Shown here: piece by piece, positions 63,966 through 64,000 of the stretch
Layout: every line of letters starts with the position of its first letter
How positions within the stretch are numbered: the first letter of the stretch is position 1
NCBI RefSeq assembly: GCF_010686655.1
Contig: NZ_JAAGVY010000013.1
Location: forward strand, 1-64,000
Length of the DNA stretch: 64,000 nucleotides
Origin: Cryomorpha ignava
Lineage (GTDB): Bacteria; Bacteroidota; Bacteroidia; Flavobacteriales_D; Cryomorphaceae
Direction of reading: 5' to 3'
Program-made: the position numbers and the translations under genes
Notes under the pieces: generated by a model
What the model saw: only the letters and a program-made list of their open reading frames with translations
The model's database searches: none
What the model was told of the DNA's origin: nothing

Positions 63966-64000
63966 ATGAACGAAATATTAATGGTGCGCATCTTTATTTA
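63966..64000 (+). CDS. Possible start of a gene running off the window
   Basis: An ATG at 63966, 15 bp after the paralogue C stop, opens a frame (MNEILMVRIFI) that continues to the edge. Too short to judge. Confidence 0.2.
   Translation, partial: MNEILMVRIFI

Overview
The window looks like chromosomal DNA of a member of the Bacteroidota, most likely a marine, Flavobacteriia-like bacterium. Grounds seen in the sequence: about 40% GC, three secreted proteins with type IX secretion (T9SS) C-terminal sorting domains, a TonB-dependent receptor with a carboxypeptidase-like N-terminal domain, LytTR-type and propeller-type two-component systems, a DUF5103 T9SS plug protein, and many promoters of the Bacteroidota type (TTG, about 19 bp, then TAnnTTTG), often only a few bases before the start codon. 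A complete Na+-translocating NADH:quinone reductase operon fits a marine lifestyle. The species is not identified.

Layout. 0-3.4 kb: a large propeller-type sensor kinase. 3.4-3.9 kb: two nested copies of a short inverted-repeat element ending inside apaG. 3.9-5.7 kb: apaG and a DUF5103 gene on the minus strand. 5.8-11.85 kb: nqrABCDEF with a terminator. 12-25.4 kb: housekeeping and envelope genes (VWA protein, two MscS channels, AIM24, M28 peptidase, nitroreductase, M23/LysM endopeptidase, YceI-MarR, a membrane-anchored MutS-like ATPase). 25.5-29.0 kb: a secreted deiminase and a BlaI/M56-TonB pair with tandem operators. 29.1-33.5 kb: a hydrolase, an MltF-like transglycosylase, a HigBA-type toxin-antitoxin pair whose toxin start looks broken or non-canonical, and an AcpH-like phosphodiesterase. 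33.5-41.8 kb: a LytS/LytTR pair, a SiaC-like protein, OmpH/Skp, an M42 peptidase, and a TPR plus PorE-like OmpA pair. 41.9-52.7 kb: two T9SS cargo proteins, mnmD, a Nudix hydrolase, murQ and a TonB receptor. 53-58.9 kb: a fused E1 alpha/beta dehydrogenase and a SdiA-regulated/PadR/PspC operon with regularly spaced GTAC sites.

The most unusual region is 58.9-64.0 kb. Three paralogous membrane-anchored proteins share a YHQ motif and a C-terminal CPx(M/I)CV motif. They surround a seven-helix membrane protein, a histidine kinase and a LuxR-type regulator. The two transcription units that carry the paralogues each have a nearly identical 17-bp palindromic motif about 140 bp before the first start codon. 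I read this as a small signal-responsive envelope system built on a family I do not recognise.

No tRNA, rRNA, CRISPR array, complete insertion sequence or replication origin was seen.
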